DNA from: Pempheris klunzingeri
Lineage: Eukaryota > Chordata > Actinopteri > Acropomatiformes > Pempheridae
DNA: 64,000 nucleotides
Reading direction: 5' to 3'
NCBI RefSeq assembly: GCF_042242105.1
Contig: NC_092031.1
Span: 21,094,662 to 21,158,661 of the forward strand
Shown here one piece after another: positions 1 through 13,100 of this stretch. Numbering within the stretch: position 1 is the first letter of the stretch; every line of letters begins with the position of its first letter. The notes under the pieces were generated by a model. It was not told the DNA's origin. It made no database searches and saw only the letters and a program-made list of their open reading frames with translations. The position numbers were made by a program, and so were the translations under genes.

Positions 1-416
1 GATGTGGATCCGACTCACAAAACCAGCAGAATAGTGTCCAAGGTTTAGCACCGGTGTCTACGACAAAGTGAACAGTGTGGTGCGACTAAACATGCAACAA
101 AACTTTTGGGTTGGTGGAAGTCTGTGATCTCCGTGTGCAATTCTAGTGACACAATCAAATTCCCTACACCCTACTTACTCAGCAATTAATATTAGGCTTT
201 TACATAAAACACTGATCCTAGGGTGATTCATGGTGAACATGTTGCGTCCTCCAGCAGGCCGACTGTCCTCAGCCACTGTGAACCTCTTACACCTTTAACA
301 TATGAAATTAAAATCAGGAATGTATTTTAAGATGACCAATGTGAAGCGCCACAAATTAAGCCAAAGCATCTTGACCGCCCCCTGGTGGTAGGCTGGAGTA
401 TACAGAAAGGCTGACT

Positions 417-643
417 GAGGAGGCCAAGAGCGAGCAAAGCTGTCATCAACGCAAAGGGAGGCTACTCTGACGAATCTAAATCATAAAACATTGTTCTGTT
501 TTGTCTAGCACTTTTTTGTTTGCTACATAATTCCATATGTGTTCCTCCATAGTCTTCGATATAAACCTACAATGTAGAAAATAATCAAAATAAGGAAAAT
601 CCATGAAGTGAGAGGGTGTGTCCAAACTTTTGATGGGTACTGT
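417..643. mobile_element. 3' end of a Tc1-like transposon
   Basis: The end of the segment carries the terminal motif family 'gtgtccaaacttttga..ggtactgt', preceded by a 'catatgtgttc..catagt' block and a 'ctacaatgtagaaaataat' block. The same ordered blocks occur at the end of the longer copy at 7682-8833, so this is a 5'-truncated copy of that family. No transposase coding remains. Confidence 0.75.
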
Positions 644-849
644 GTATATACAGGTTGTTTAGTTTCTGAAATAAAATGTTTTAGACAGCTTTGATGGAGC
701 TCAGGAGATATCAGGAGGACAGAGGCTTACTTCCATTGCGGAGCTCCCCTGAATTTAAGTTCTTTTAAGTCAAATCCTGACTGTCGATAACATTTTTTAC
801 TTTTACCAACTGTCCCTTTTTAACCATCTGAAAATGCTCAACCCTACAG

Positions 850-996
850 GCACCAGATTCAAAAAGGCCTCTTCTGCCTGTTTCTCTGCTCAGACTGTTA
901 CATTTGACAATATCTTATGTGTGAGAGGACCTTTGGTGCCCGACGCTCCACGGGATGACCACAATGAAATGGGTTCACGCTTTAAGAACAGTGAAT
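850..996 (+). other. Exon-like open segment of unknown origin
   Basis: A pyrimidine-containing tract ending in CAG precedes position 850 and a consensus donor GTAAGT follows position 996. The 147-bp segment between them is open in one frame. It starts with two bases completing a codon and ends with one base of the next codon, so it would be frame-neutral if included. The peptide is rich in Ser, Asp, Arg and Phe and I do not recognise it. It could be an exon of an unidentified plus-strand gene, a relic inside a repeat, or chance. Confidence 0.2.
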
Positions 997-1254
997 GTAA
1001 GTATACGTATAGAAAGTTGACAATTCGTCCTGGGTGGTGCAAGAGATTCATCCACTGAGGAGCATGAATGAAGAGTAGAGCAGAGTAGTGGTCGCGGCTT
1101 ACTGCTGGTTAGATGTGTTTTATGCATGCGTAAGTGGAATCTTTGACCTGATTGGTTAACTTAGAAAAATGATGTGAAGTTAAAAAAGCTTACTTTAACA
1201 TACACAAACGTTTCCGTGACGACAACAGTTTGTTGGACTGGAGGCTTTACTCAC

Positions 1255-4200
1255 AGTGGAGGAACTTGCATGATGTTACCAGTGAAAGCTTTCATCTTCT
1301 CCTCAAAGTCCAACCTGGTGATGTGCTCTATGGGCAAAAAAATAAAAAAATCACAAATATTCTGTAAAACAGGCACAAAACAAACGGCATGAAGAGAGGC
1401 GAGCAAACGCAAAATAGATTTCTGAATTGGAACAGGAAGATATTATGGAAGTGGGGTTGAAAATTTACCAAAGTCTTTCTCCAGAATCACACTGCCGCTG
1501 GCATCAAGAGTATCTGTTGCTTTGCCCAGTTCCCCCACAGCCACATATTTCTAAAAGACAGACAGGACACATCACTATCTCTGTGCATCCATAAACACTT
1601 TTATGAAACTGTTGAAATACTTATGCTGTTCATTCTACACACCAAATATTAAGCTATAAATTCATGTATAAAGCCAGGTTCATCTATGAATGAGAGAATA
1701 AAGAGAAGTGGGTACAGTGTTGTCATTCCTATGACGGTTCCTCAGTGGCCCATTAAACCACATTGTTGGGCACACGGAGCATGTGCGCTAGTGTGTCGGG
1801 TCTGCTGAGCCACCTAGCCCTCCGCTATGGTGAATGGGAATAAAATGATGTAATCATGCTGCTCTTCTAGACTTCCCAAATGTTATCAGACCAAATGGAT
1901 CACATTCTGATGGTGGAGTGAGTCATTTTGTGGGAGGGGTGACTCAAACATTTGTATCCGCTCAATTACAGAAGTCTCTGTCACAATGTCACTCTGTGGA
2001 AAAGAGTCTTTTTGAGCCAAACTGGATCATATGATGGACGCCGTTGTGATAATCACAAGGTTTGGCCACTATGTAAAATTGGCTTCAAGGCCAGGTGCAC
2101 TTCCTGGGGGCTTGGGTTCATCACATCCACTGGAATGTTGCTTTTACCATAATGTCATGTGTACGCACGCATCCAAAAAATATGTGGAGGATAGTTTGAC
2201 CCCGTTTATCGAAGTGAAGGTGAAATTCTTAGTTGTCTAACACCAGAACAAAGTTAACAATTATATACAATAGATAAATAGAATAGAATAGAAAATTAAT
2301 CTAGCAATTAGACACATTAAAACTGAATAAATCTGAAACTGGGGAGGTAAAAGTAGAAATCCAAATCCTAAGGTGCCTCGATGATGTGTCTCTGTGTGTC
2401 CACTCTGTTGGTCTGTCAGGCCTGGGGTGCAGCATGGACCTTTATCCCCTCCCTGGACATATTCTATAATAAACATGTTTTGCTGCATGCAACTGGCTGT
2501 CTTGTATATTTTGAACTATTGACCAATCTTCTTTCTTGGCTTAAAATGAGCAGTTGCTGGCATGACTGAAATTCACTTTGTGTGCATTTTAATGTGAATG
2601 TCTTGACATAACATTAAGATGAGAGTAATTTTTAAAAAAAAGCATGCATACTGTAAATACAGTAATACTGTAAAGACATTATGTATGCAATAACATATTA
2701 AGCACCTGCTCCTACGTTATGGGAACAGAATTAAACACAGAAACACAGATTAGTGCTGTGTCGTCCCCAGAAATTCTGTTAGCTTTTCCATAATGCTGCC
2801 TAGTGGTATAAACTCACCTTAGAACCAGCCAACATTGTACTGAGCATCTTTGTGCCATTTCCAACACCAACAACTGAAAGAAACAGAGACTGTTAGAGTC
2901 CACACTGGCATCCCCGACAAGTGGCAGCACAGATCGGACGGCGATGTGGAGATTTTGTTCATTTTACAACCTCACCGGTAGCAGCTGCCCTGCAAATGTT
3001 TGTCCATTTTCTTACAAATCATTAGCAAGGCAAATGTTATAGTCCAGAGAGAAGTAACGGTCTGCAAACCATTGTTAGCCTTCTGATAAACTGCTCTCTA
3101 CCGCATGCCATTATTTTAACATTAGTAAAAAGCAAAGGTGTTTGTTAGATGGTTTGTGCATACGTAACATGTCGCTTAATAAACCAGGGCCATAACTACT
3201 ACAGAGGACACTGATTTAGATATTTATTAGGGTCACTGTATTCGTGTGTCTGTTTATAGTGAGAGCAGCTAAGTTAAATTACTTGAAATAAATACATTGA
3301 TTAACATAATATAGGGATTATTTATCCAGCAGAATTCTAGCCACACAAAATAGAACTATACAGTCACTGAGTAAATATAATGGAAACATTTTATTGTATA
3401 TATAGTTTGGTGTCTACTAAAACGTTTCTTAAGGGGATGCGTTTGGGGGAATTTGGACTTGTTCTAGTTAACAGTCCTGCAATGAACTAGGGATGGGCCA
3501 TGATTTTCGAATATTGGCTAAATTATTATTATTTTTTTTTAATCGAATAGTTTATACAACTATTGTCTCGTTTAAGTATATTTTCCTCCATTTTCACTGG
3601 CGCCCGGTGGTACGGCGGTCAGTATCGTAGGACGATACGGGGCGTAGAGGTGGAGCCAGCTCTGTTAAGATGTGGGCACAAACAGTGTCGTCGTTGAGGC
3701 AGCCTGAGTCACCTGGCACATCTCCCCCTGATTTAGAAGGGTGTGTTCAGTTTGACCAAATCTACCTTAAAACTAATTCTCACGTGCCCTCATGTGTGCT
3801 GAAAGTCAACACTGTCCACTCTAGAGATCAAGGGACAAAATCCACAGTCCTTGATAAGTGTTAAGACTTCTGTACTAAGACTGTAAATGTGGAACATACC
3901 CACTTAATTTGACCTTAGCCTGAACTACAAGACTTTTAGCACAAAGATGGCATTAAAATTACTCACATGAAAAATATAGGCCTATCATTTAATACCTGTG
4001 TAACAGCAGGCAAGTACACGTCTTTACTAAATGATCCATAACTCTGGTCCATCCTTCCAGCTTTAGAACCAGAGGATCTGCTCCTATAGAGCCCACCCCC
4101 ACCCCCCCACCCTTACCCAGCACCCCGCTGGCAGCGCTGTCCAGCGTCCCCCCGTGCCCCATCTTCAGGCTCTGCTTCTTCCTCTTCCTCGGGTTCGGGT

Positions 4201-4454
4201 TCCGTACTCCAGCTTCTGAAAGACAAGAGACAAGAAACCCTTCACTGTCACCTTCCACTAATGACAGTAGACCTGGGGATGTCAGCTGCCCCCCCCCGGC
4301 AGGCCGTGTTACCCCTGAGTAAGGCTTCTTTGAGAGCATTTAGCACGTCTGCAGATGTCGGCCCTTGTCTTTTATATATCGCAAACAGTCCGTTTAAAGA
4401 CTGTATTGAAGATAGAGAACTAGTCATCGGTGCCGCAGTGATACTTCCTGCCAT
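1255..4454 (-). CDS. trub1: TruB-family tRNA pseudouridine synthase (5' part, five exons)
   Basis: Coding exons, minus strand: 4313-4454, 4117-4215, 2818-2873, 1469-1550, 1255-1327. All have GT-AG introns and phases that join without a break, giving about 150 residues plus 2 nt; the family is about 350 aa, so the 3' half is missing from the window. The TruB core is clear: [20 protein letters not shown] near residue 20, then [14 protein letters not shown] with the catalytic Asp at about residue 73. These are followed by [29 protein letters not shown] and [10 protein letters not shown]. The motif set matches TRUB1 rather than TRUB2, whose corresponding segment reads differently. TRUB1 converts U55 of tRNAs to pseudouridine and has been linked to mRNA sites and let-7 maturation. 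The ATG at 4454 gives the expected short N-terminus. The gene runs head-to-head with lrrc45. Confidence 0.85.
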
Positions 4455-5008
4455 GCTTGTTTTCTTCTTCTTCGTCCAATACGGTCTTCTTCTTCTTCTT
4501 CTTCTTCTTCTACTCGTTTAGTTATCAACTGCAGTTAAGCGAGTCATTCTTGTATTCCGCCATCTGCTGGTTGAATAAATTCGTAATTGTTTCTCATTTT
4601 GGCTTAAAACCAAAAATAACACGTTTATATAGCAAGCCGGGAAATAACGTGCAGCCACAAATGTTTGACCAGTAAAGGTTGGTTAAGTGCAGTTAGTTAA
4701 CCTAGCTGTTGTCCTCAACCAGAACCACAGTAGATGGCTGGGTGGAAAAAAATGCTTACGTTTTCGAAACTACGTTGACCAAGCTGCTTTGCGCCGAAAT
4801 ACACTTCCTAGTTACTTAAGCGCTTGGGGCAGTTAGTACAGCAGTGCCTGTAAGGAGGACATTGGACCAGTAGTCGCCGGGGTTTGTGTTTTGGTCTTTT
4901 ATTCTGAAGATAGCTTTGTTATTCCTCAGGGGAAACTTCCGTAAAGTCTTAATGTCCTCGTCGGTTAACCATTTGACAGCCTTGCGCGAGCCTTTGACTT
5001 GAATAGAG
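4455..5008. promoter_or_regulatory. Bidirectional promoter region trub1 / lrrc45 with probable lrrc45 5'UTR exon
   Basis: Only this stretch separates the trub1 start codon (4454, minus) from a likely lrrc45 non-coding first exon. That exon is inferred to end at 5008, before a donor reading GTAGGA; the coding exon begins after an acceptor CAG at 7031-7033. A TTC-repeat tract (about 4486-4511) lies just upstream of trub1. No TATA box is evident. The exact transcription start sites cannot be seen; the 5'UTR exon is an inference from the donor and the head-to-head arrangement. Confidence 0.45.
4486..4511. repeat. (TTC)n microsatellite
   Basis: About eight tandem TTC/TCT units, preceded by an imperfect TTC run from 4461. 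It lies within 60 bp upstream of the trub1 start codon. Confidence 0.9.
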
Positions 5009-5583
5009 GTAGGATAATGTTACACGACGAGCACCACACTACACACGGTGTAAAACAAAGCGCAGTAACCTTTCTGTTTCAATAGAAGCCTCGTTCTCAG
5101 GCTCCGCATTATTCCACCGTCACCGTTCATTCCGTTGGACTTCTGCCAACAAGCGAACATAACTGTCGAAACGTTTACGTGTCTTATTAACACACCGTGT
5201 TTGTTAAGTTGGAAGTTTCCGAGTTGAAGAGTTGACTCTATTTGGTGATGGGTAGAGTGTCCTCCTCATGTTTTGGCCTATGTATCTTTATCTGAATCAC
5301 AATGCACAAGAGCTAAAGATTTTATGGAGTATTAGGTTAGCCTCCACTTCGGAAAACGCGGTTAAACTAGCTTCCATATATTTCTTTTTTTTTGCTACGT
5401 GCGTGTGCACATGACAATACGGTAAAAGCACAACACTGATTTCAAAGTAAAAGCAGAATTCTAGTAAATGTGATGAACCTTGCAAATTCATGTCAAGTAT
5501 GAATGAATGAGAGATTATGTACTTATTTATGAATGTACTATATGGTTATTGATTTCTTCCTAATGTCACAACTTAATTTCAAT

Positions 5584-6537
5584 CCAGACTGATAGCTGAC
5601 CACCTCAGGATGTCCCCCAGACAGTATCAGGACATTCTGATGTGGAATTTCAAAATTAAAGCCCTCTAAATTCTCACATTTGATCTGTTTTGGCTCTACA
5701 TTCAGATTGATATAAAAGGAATTCTCAGACTAATTTCACTCCAGACTGATGGAAGACCACCTCAGGATGTCCCTCAGAGAATTTCACTACATTCTGATGT
5801 TAAAGCCCTCTAAAGCCTTAATAATAATGATAAATCTCCTCACTATTTAACATATTCATATTACTGAATAGTCCCAGCCTTCCTTGGTTGTTTGCACATA
5901 TCCGTTGCCTTCTATTCCAGCTCATGACAAGATTTTTCGATCGATGTAAAAAGAGACAGCAAGTAAAAGTTATATAGGTGATTTCAATTATGTATATTTC
6001 TCGATAACAGAATTTCGACAAAGCCAATAAAAAAATGTTGAAAAAAGCTTGTTGACAAAGAAGCACGGCGAACTAAACTTCATTAACAATATGCCAATAT
6101 GAAAGTTATATTCTCTTTACTTTTATTACTTTAGCTAAACTCATGCTCCATGTGTTTATTATTATTATTACTTCAAATTGTCATTAGTCATTATTGTCGT
6201 TGTGTTTTTTTATCATTACTGAAATTGATGGAAAATAGGTCTTTGAAAACAGGAGGTCTCCCTTTTAATATCGGTCATAAATCTGAAGTAAAATAATAGT
6301 TAAGGAGGATTTAGAGGGCTTTAATTTTTAAATTCTGCATCAGAATGGCCTGAGCGTGTCTGAGGGACACCCTGAGGTGGTCTTCTGTCAGACTGGAGTG
6401 AATTTAGTCTGTGGCAACAGGAGGAATCCTTTTATTATCAGTCTGAATGTAGAGAGTAAGCAGATAACGTGAGAATTTAGAGGGCTTTAGTTTTGAAATT
6501 CAGAATCAGAATATCCCCTTACTGTCTGGGGGACCTT
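5584..6537. repeat. Foldback (long inverted repeat) element
   Basis: The left arm (about 5584-5821) and right arm (about 6301-6537) are inverted copies of each other. Shared blocks in inverse orientation include 'agccctctaaattctcac' (5660s versus 6470s), 'gaccacctcagg' and 'ctacattcag'. Each arm itself contains two related units of about 125-155 bp, each ending in an 'agccctctaaa' block. The 480-bp centre is AT-rich without an obvious ORF. This looks like a foldback DNA transposon or MITE in the 5' intron of lrrc45. The right arm is cut at its outer edge and is followed by simple repeats (AAGC, AAAT). Confidence 0.75.
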
Positions 6538-7105
6538 CAAACAAGCAAGCAAGCAAACACAAATAAAACACAAATAAATAAATAGATAGATAAATAAATA
6601 GATAACTAAGTGGTACATTTTAAAATAACTATATAATCATCATCACTCATTCATTCATTCATGACATGTATTTGATGGAAGGCTATCACATTTACTGGAA
6701 TGCTTTTATTTTGAAATCAGGTGCGTTTACCGTATTATTATGTGCACACGCGCTTCGCAAGAATAAGTGCAGGCTTGTTCATTGACGTGGAGGCTGGCCT
6801 GACTACAGTAGTATGCCGTAGTGTAGTGGAGTACCTGAAGGGTCAAATGTAGTTGTTGCAGCACCTAATAGCTAATATGCATGACTTATTCATCTTCATT
6901 ATCTAGATTTTCTAATGATTCTATAATTAATCAATCATCAATGTAGTTGCCAGATTAATTTTGGTCAATCAATACTCATCTAATCATTTAATTCCCGCTG
7001 TGTAAGTTTGATCTTTTCTTTTCCGGTCAACAGGACAAGTCACAGAGGAAAGAAGAAAGACGTGAAGACAGCATTGCACATGAAAAGGGAAACTGATGAC
7101 TGAGA

Positions 7106-10100
7106 ATGGAGGATTTCAGGCAGATGTACCTGCGTCTGTGTAAGGAGGGAGGTGTAGAGCCTCAGGAGAGTGTCGTGGCTAAACTCCAGGAGAGCAAAGC
7201 TGTTCAGGGATCCAGACTGGACCTGAGTGGTCAGAGCCTGTCTGCAGATACCTGCTCTGTGCTGGCCAGGGCCTTCCAAAAAGACTCCGTCTTTACAGAG
7301 GTGTCTCTGAGTGACTGCATGCTCAGTGAAGAAGGTGTGTATGTCTTAAGACTGACAAACTACCCATGTAAACTCTTGTGTTGTGTTGTAAGAAGTTGCA
7401 GGTTAGTAGTTTCGTTTTAAAACAGCTGCTCACTGTAGTTTTCAACAAGCGTTACCAAAACAGGAGGGAATGGTGCATTTGTTGGGGATTATTTGCAGCA
7501 GTGGACAGCTTTGCTTGCTATTTGTGGCAACAACATGTAGGATAGAGTCAAAATAAACTATGGTGACTGTGTGTTCATTGTTATGAAGAAACCTGTCATC
7601 CAGTGCAACAGTGGCTCACTGGTGTGTTTTATTAGTTTCTGGACACCACTGGAGCTCTATGGCACAGAGGAAGAAGATACACAGCACCAGTTAAAAGTTT
7701 GGAAACACCTTCTAATTCAATAGTTTTTCTTTATTTTTATTATTTTCTACATAGTAGATTTACATTGAAGACATTAAAACTATGAAGGAACACATATGGC
7801 ATTATGCAGTAAACCTACAAACCTGACCAAACCAGAGTATGTTTTATATTTTAGATTCTTCACACTCTCTGCATTCTCTCAGTCAGCTTCATGAGGTCGT
7901 CACCTGGATGGTTTTCCATCGGTCTTGAAGGAGCTCCCAGAGGTGCTGAGCACTTGTTGGCTGCTTTTCCTTCACTCTGCAGTCCAACTCAGTCTCATCT
8001 CAAATAATCTCAGTTGAATTTAGGTCGGGTGATTGTGGAGGACAGGTCATCTGACGCAGCACTCCCTCACCCTCACACAGCTGGAGGAGTGTTTGGGCTC
8101 ATTGTCCTGTTGAAGAGCAAATGATGGTCCCACTAAGCACAAACCACATGGGATGGCATGTGGCTGCAAAATGCTGACAGAATCACCAGCAAACACCCCC
8201 CCCCCCCATGCTTCATGAAGCATGTAGAAACCATCCACTCACCTTTTCTGCGTCTCACAAAGACAGGGCGGATGGAAGCAAAAATCTCTCATTTGGGCTC
8301 ATCAGACCAAAGTACAGATTTCCACTGGTCTAATGTCCATTCTTTGTGTTTCTTGGCCCAAGCGATTCTCTTCTTTGCAGCAAATCGAACATGAAGGCCT
8401 GATTCACAGTCTCCTCTGAACAGTTGATGTTGAGATGTGTCTCATGAGAGCCAGTTTCATCATAGCGTTTGATGGTTTTCCTGACTGCACTTGAGGAAAC
8501 ATTTAAACTTCTTGAAATGTCCTAGTCCGACTGACCTTCATGTCTTAAGGCAAGAAATTCCACAAATGCTCTTGACAAGACACATGCTCATTGAAAACCA
8601 TTTCAGGTGACGACCTCATGAAGCTGGTCGAGAGAAAGTAAAAGGTGGCTACTTTGAAGAACCTAAAATATCAAAGATTTACTGGTTTCTTTAACAGTTT
8701 TTTGTTCACTATATAATTCCATATGTGTTCATTCATAGTTTTGATGTCTTCAATATTAATCTATAATGTAGAGAATAATAGAAATATAGAAGAAATCATT
8801 GAAGTTGTGTCCAAACCTTTGACTGGTACTGTGTAAGGCACTGATACATACACAGTACTTGTTAGCAGAAACATTCATTGTTGGTTTGAGATTTGAGGGC
8901 AGTATAACAACACGTATAACATCATCAGCTTGCATCCCTTCTCAGGTGCCAAAGAACTGCTGACTGGGCTGTTTGGCAACAGAACTGTAAAGGTCCTGGA
9001 TCTGAAGGTAACTCTTGCCACTTAACTGTCCACACTCTAGACACTAATGGACTTTATTTCATTGGTTGATGCAAAATATTGTTCACAGGGGAATAATCTG
9101 AGATCGACGGGGGCTGAGGTGTTGGGAAAGCTGTTGGCACATAACAAGACCCTTCGTAGGTGAGAATGATACCCTTCATGTGAGAGTATATTCTGCACAT
9201 GTATTTTTATGTGTATGGGATCATTTAGTTGTATTTATTTTTGTTTTGTGAATCCAAACAAAAATCTGAATTCAGTGTGCACTTGTTAGCTGTTTCCAAT
9301 GTTTTCATCCACATGCTCCTCATCACTGAATGGAGATTGCTCAGTCCCAGAGATGCAAAGCTTCAAAGCTTAGAAAACTAAAGCTAAGGCTAATATGGGG
9401 ACTATGAGTTAGAATGATTTTGTTAAACTACTATTTCTGAGGTAAAGAAATAAGTTTTCTGATCAAATCATAATCACTTTGCAGATAAAGTAAGATTTAC
9501 AGGTGTGTGTTGTCTGTTACAACTGAAATAACTAAAATAGATTATAATAAATATGGAGAATAACATACTGATATGTTTTAGAATTCACACTTCATCTGAT
9601 GTTTGTGCAACTGCTCCATTTATTTTTCATCTAGCTTCTGATGGTGTTTGAAGATGGTTGTAAATACTGTTTGCAGGCTGGTGCTGGAGTGGAATGCTTT
9701 GGGCGTGTGGGACGAAGCCTTCTCGCTGTTTTGTGACGGTTTGGCCTCCAACAGTGCGTTGACACATCTGGACCTGCGCAACAATCAGATCAACCACCAC
9801 GGAGCGTCTGAGCTTTCTCTAGCACTCAAATGCAACAACACTGTGGAAGTGCTAGGTGACGCACAATTAAATGAAATATGACCTCTTCACTTTATAAGCT
9901 AATAGTCTAATTCTGTTGAACATTAATAACATGAAGTTCTTGCTTTAAGTCAAGTACATATGATTGTACCCAGCATAGTCACAAATGTATTTAAAAAAAA
10001 CTCACTTTACTTGTTATTCACGTGAGATCTGAGAGGGTTTTCGACTGATCACATGATCCACAGCAACCAGTGCCATACAGGGAAACCATTCAAGTAGTCT

Positions 10101-13100
10101 GTGCTGATCTAGAAAAAAATACCTGCTTTTGAGGTTAACAAATGAATGCTAAATCTAACCCACAGCTTGGAGTTGTCTTTAGCCTTTTTCACTGACTGTG
10201 TCCACAGATCTGAGGTGGAACAACATCGGTCTGCTGGGTGGCAGGTCTCTGCTGGAGGCTCTGCAGAAGAACAAGAGCGTAGTGCAGCTGGAGATGGCAG
10301 GGAACAATATACCTAGTGACACACTCCGAGTACTCGGTAAGAGGTGTGTGTGTGTCAGTGTATAGTTAAGCATGTGTATCCATACAAATTTACCTTCTTC
10401 TTCTTTTCTACCTTGCATTGCTGTTTGTAAATTGTGCCGCACAGCAGTGAAAATTCAGATACTGTCATCACTTTTGAAAGAAAAGCATGGTAGTATAAGA
10501 ACCAAAACACTACAGTATGGCTTCAGTTTGAATAATATTTTGTTGCCACTCTCATTACTGGGAAAGATCAACACTACTCTAATGTGGTCCAGATTATCAC
10601 CCAGTGATACTTGTTAACATGCATGCTGACCTCTGCGCTGGAACCACGTTTCTGTATTTTCACTCATTACTCTTTTGCTCCTGTTGTTTAACCCTTTAAG
10701 GACAGACCACAGGGCACAACTTGGACCGACAGTCCACCCTGAGACAGAGTCGCAGCAGGACCCAGATCCTCAGCAAGGAAATTAATTTGCTAAAGGAGGA
10801 AAAGGGCCGGCAGGTAACCCTAACACTAAAGAATGAAATAATTGTGATAAAAATAGGCACACTGGTGGATTCAAGTGGTTGAGGAAATCATATAAATATA
10901 CATAAAAATGCATCCCAATGAGAATCTGGCCATGTACATAGTTGCAAAAGATTTCAGGTTTGTCGGTCAGTCCACCACTTTGGCCCAGATGGAAATATCT
11001 CAACAACTACGATTGCCATAAAATTTTGTTGAGACATTCATCCCTCACAGGATAAATATACGGTTGACATTATTTTTAGTGGAATATCTCAACAATTATG
11101 GGATTGATTGCAATTTGGTGTAGATGTTTGTGGTCCCCAGAAGATGAATCCTGATGGCTTTGGGGATCCCCCCCACTTTTCATCTAAAGCCACCAGCAGG
11201 TCAAAGGTTTCACTTAGCCTCTCAACTCAACATGTACTTTTAGACAGACTTGGTGTTCTAATCTAATGACTGATTATATAATGTTAGCATACTTCAATAC
11301 TAAACTACAATCCTAAGTAAGTTAGTATGCAGGGTTGCCCCCTGCTGGCAATTACGCCCATAAAGCCAAACTCCAAAACAGCAGTCCGCATGGACTATTG
11401 TGGTCCAGCTCGGAAAGTAGTGATATTATTGTCCAGATTTTGAATCAGAACTACCCTGTTTGCTGTTATCAGGATGGCCTTGATGTGTCTGCGAGCAGAT
11501 CTGGATATTTTAAATTAGATCAGTAAACCCCTCACACTACAACATTATTAGGGTCCAACATCAGCAACTGACCAGATTTCTCTTCACATTGTTAGGAAAA
11601 ACCTCCTACACCTCCTGTAGCGTGAATCTGTTCAGTTAGAATGTTCTGATCCATCTGAATGGATTCCAGTAGTGACCCGTTTTTAATGGCTCATTATAAC
11701 ACGTATTCAAATATCCAGAGAAATTAGCTTACATGAATTAAAGCTTAAGTGCAGTCAGCATGCTCCGATAAAAACAAAGCTTACTGGTGATGGATTTGAC
11801 ACTCAAACAAAAGATTTTTTTGGCCTTTTTTATCCACTCAAGACTCTTTGTGGAAAGTCACTTTTAGCTCGTTAATTACTACAGATTTTGATGTGATGAC
11901 TGTGGATGTTCATCTTCTCTTTCAGTTCCTAAGCCTGATGGAAACCATAGACAGGCAGAGAGAGGACATGGGACGATCCAGCAAGTGAGTTGAGGTGCTA
12001 CTGTGTACAGTCACCAGCCACATAACCACAAGTCAGTCATAACCTTCGTTTTGATGTCTCATTAGAGGATACGCCTCCCTGCGTATTCCTCAGAAACATT
12101 TATCTTCTTACTACCCTAAAGTAGCTCAGGATGTGACGCAAGATCTATTCAGCTACTAGCTATTCAGCTATTACTGTGATTGTAGACATTTGTGTCCATG
12201 TGCAGCACTGTGTGGCCCAAGCCACAGCTAAGTCTATTGGGGTCATGGTGCTGCAAGAAAGAGCCAGATGGCAAAACCTGACAAACTTGTCAGACAGGGA
12301 GAAGGAGGACATTTTGGACATGCCAGTTGTCCCCGACAGCATTTTTGACACTGCTCTGGTCTCAATGCCGCAGAGATGTGAGGATGAAGCTCCCCAGCTC
12401 TGTTTTCCCCAGAAATTGGCCAGGTGACAGACCTTCGCTCAGGCTGTCCCACAGCCTCTTCAATTCAAGAGTCTGAAGTGTTCACAACCCTTGCCGCAAC
12501 TCTAACCCGCCCCAGTGACTCTACCTGGGCAGGAGTCGAGGATGAGCTGGCTCAGAAGAGCCACAGAGAGAACAGCAGTTTCACCCAGCCCAGACTGACA
12601 ATCAGCAGGCAAGAACATCCAGATGGTTCACATCTGCTGATCTGAAAGATTCATATTTCCACATCCCAGCTTATGTTCTGATATCCTCCACTTTATCCAG
12701 GGTGAGGGAGCATTGACCTACACTGACCCTCATAGCTCCATACTGGCCAGCAATGCACTGACTGAGATATCAACTCCTGTGCAGACAGCCATGGCAACTC
12801 CAACTACACAGGGACATGCGAGCTGGTCAACCCTCAACTTTGTTCAGTTTTATAAGCTGAACGTCTCACACGGTACTGAGCTCAAGGCCCTCACTGGGAC
12901 AGAGTACTGTTTGTTGAATGCTAGTGATTGCTTGAGGGAAGCATGTCTGGCCAATACGGGAGTCTCCATATATACGGTGAGACATTGAAATGAATGTTAT
13001 GATGAATGAATTCCATCTCATGAGTGAGATGTCACCAGTCTTGCTGGGGTGAAGCGAGAAGAGGTGCTTATTTTGACTAGATGTTTTGTGATATCATGAG

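Larger units (their letters stand above)
1..1254. other. Sequence downstream of the visible trub1 exons
   Basis: I could not identify the next trub1 exons (the part following the Pro-Pro-Leu-Tyr-Ser motif of the family) on the minus strand here. They either lie beyond position 1 or have diverged too far to recognise by eye. The stretch holds a Tc1-like relic at about 417-643 and one exon-like open segment on the plus strand at 850-996, both listed separately. Nothing else recognisable. Confidence 0.5.

Noticed and set aside
7682-8833. Active transposase
   Set aside because: The reading frame is broken throughout and only short open pieces remain.
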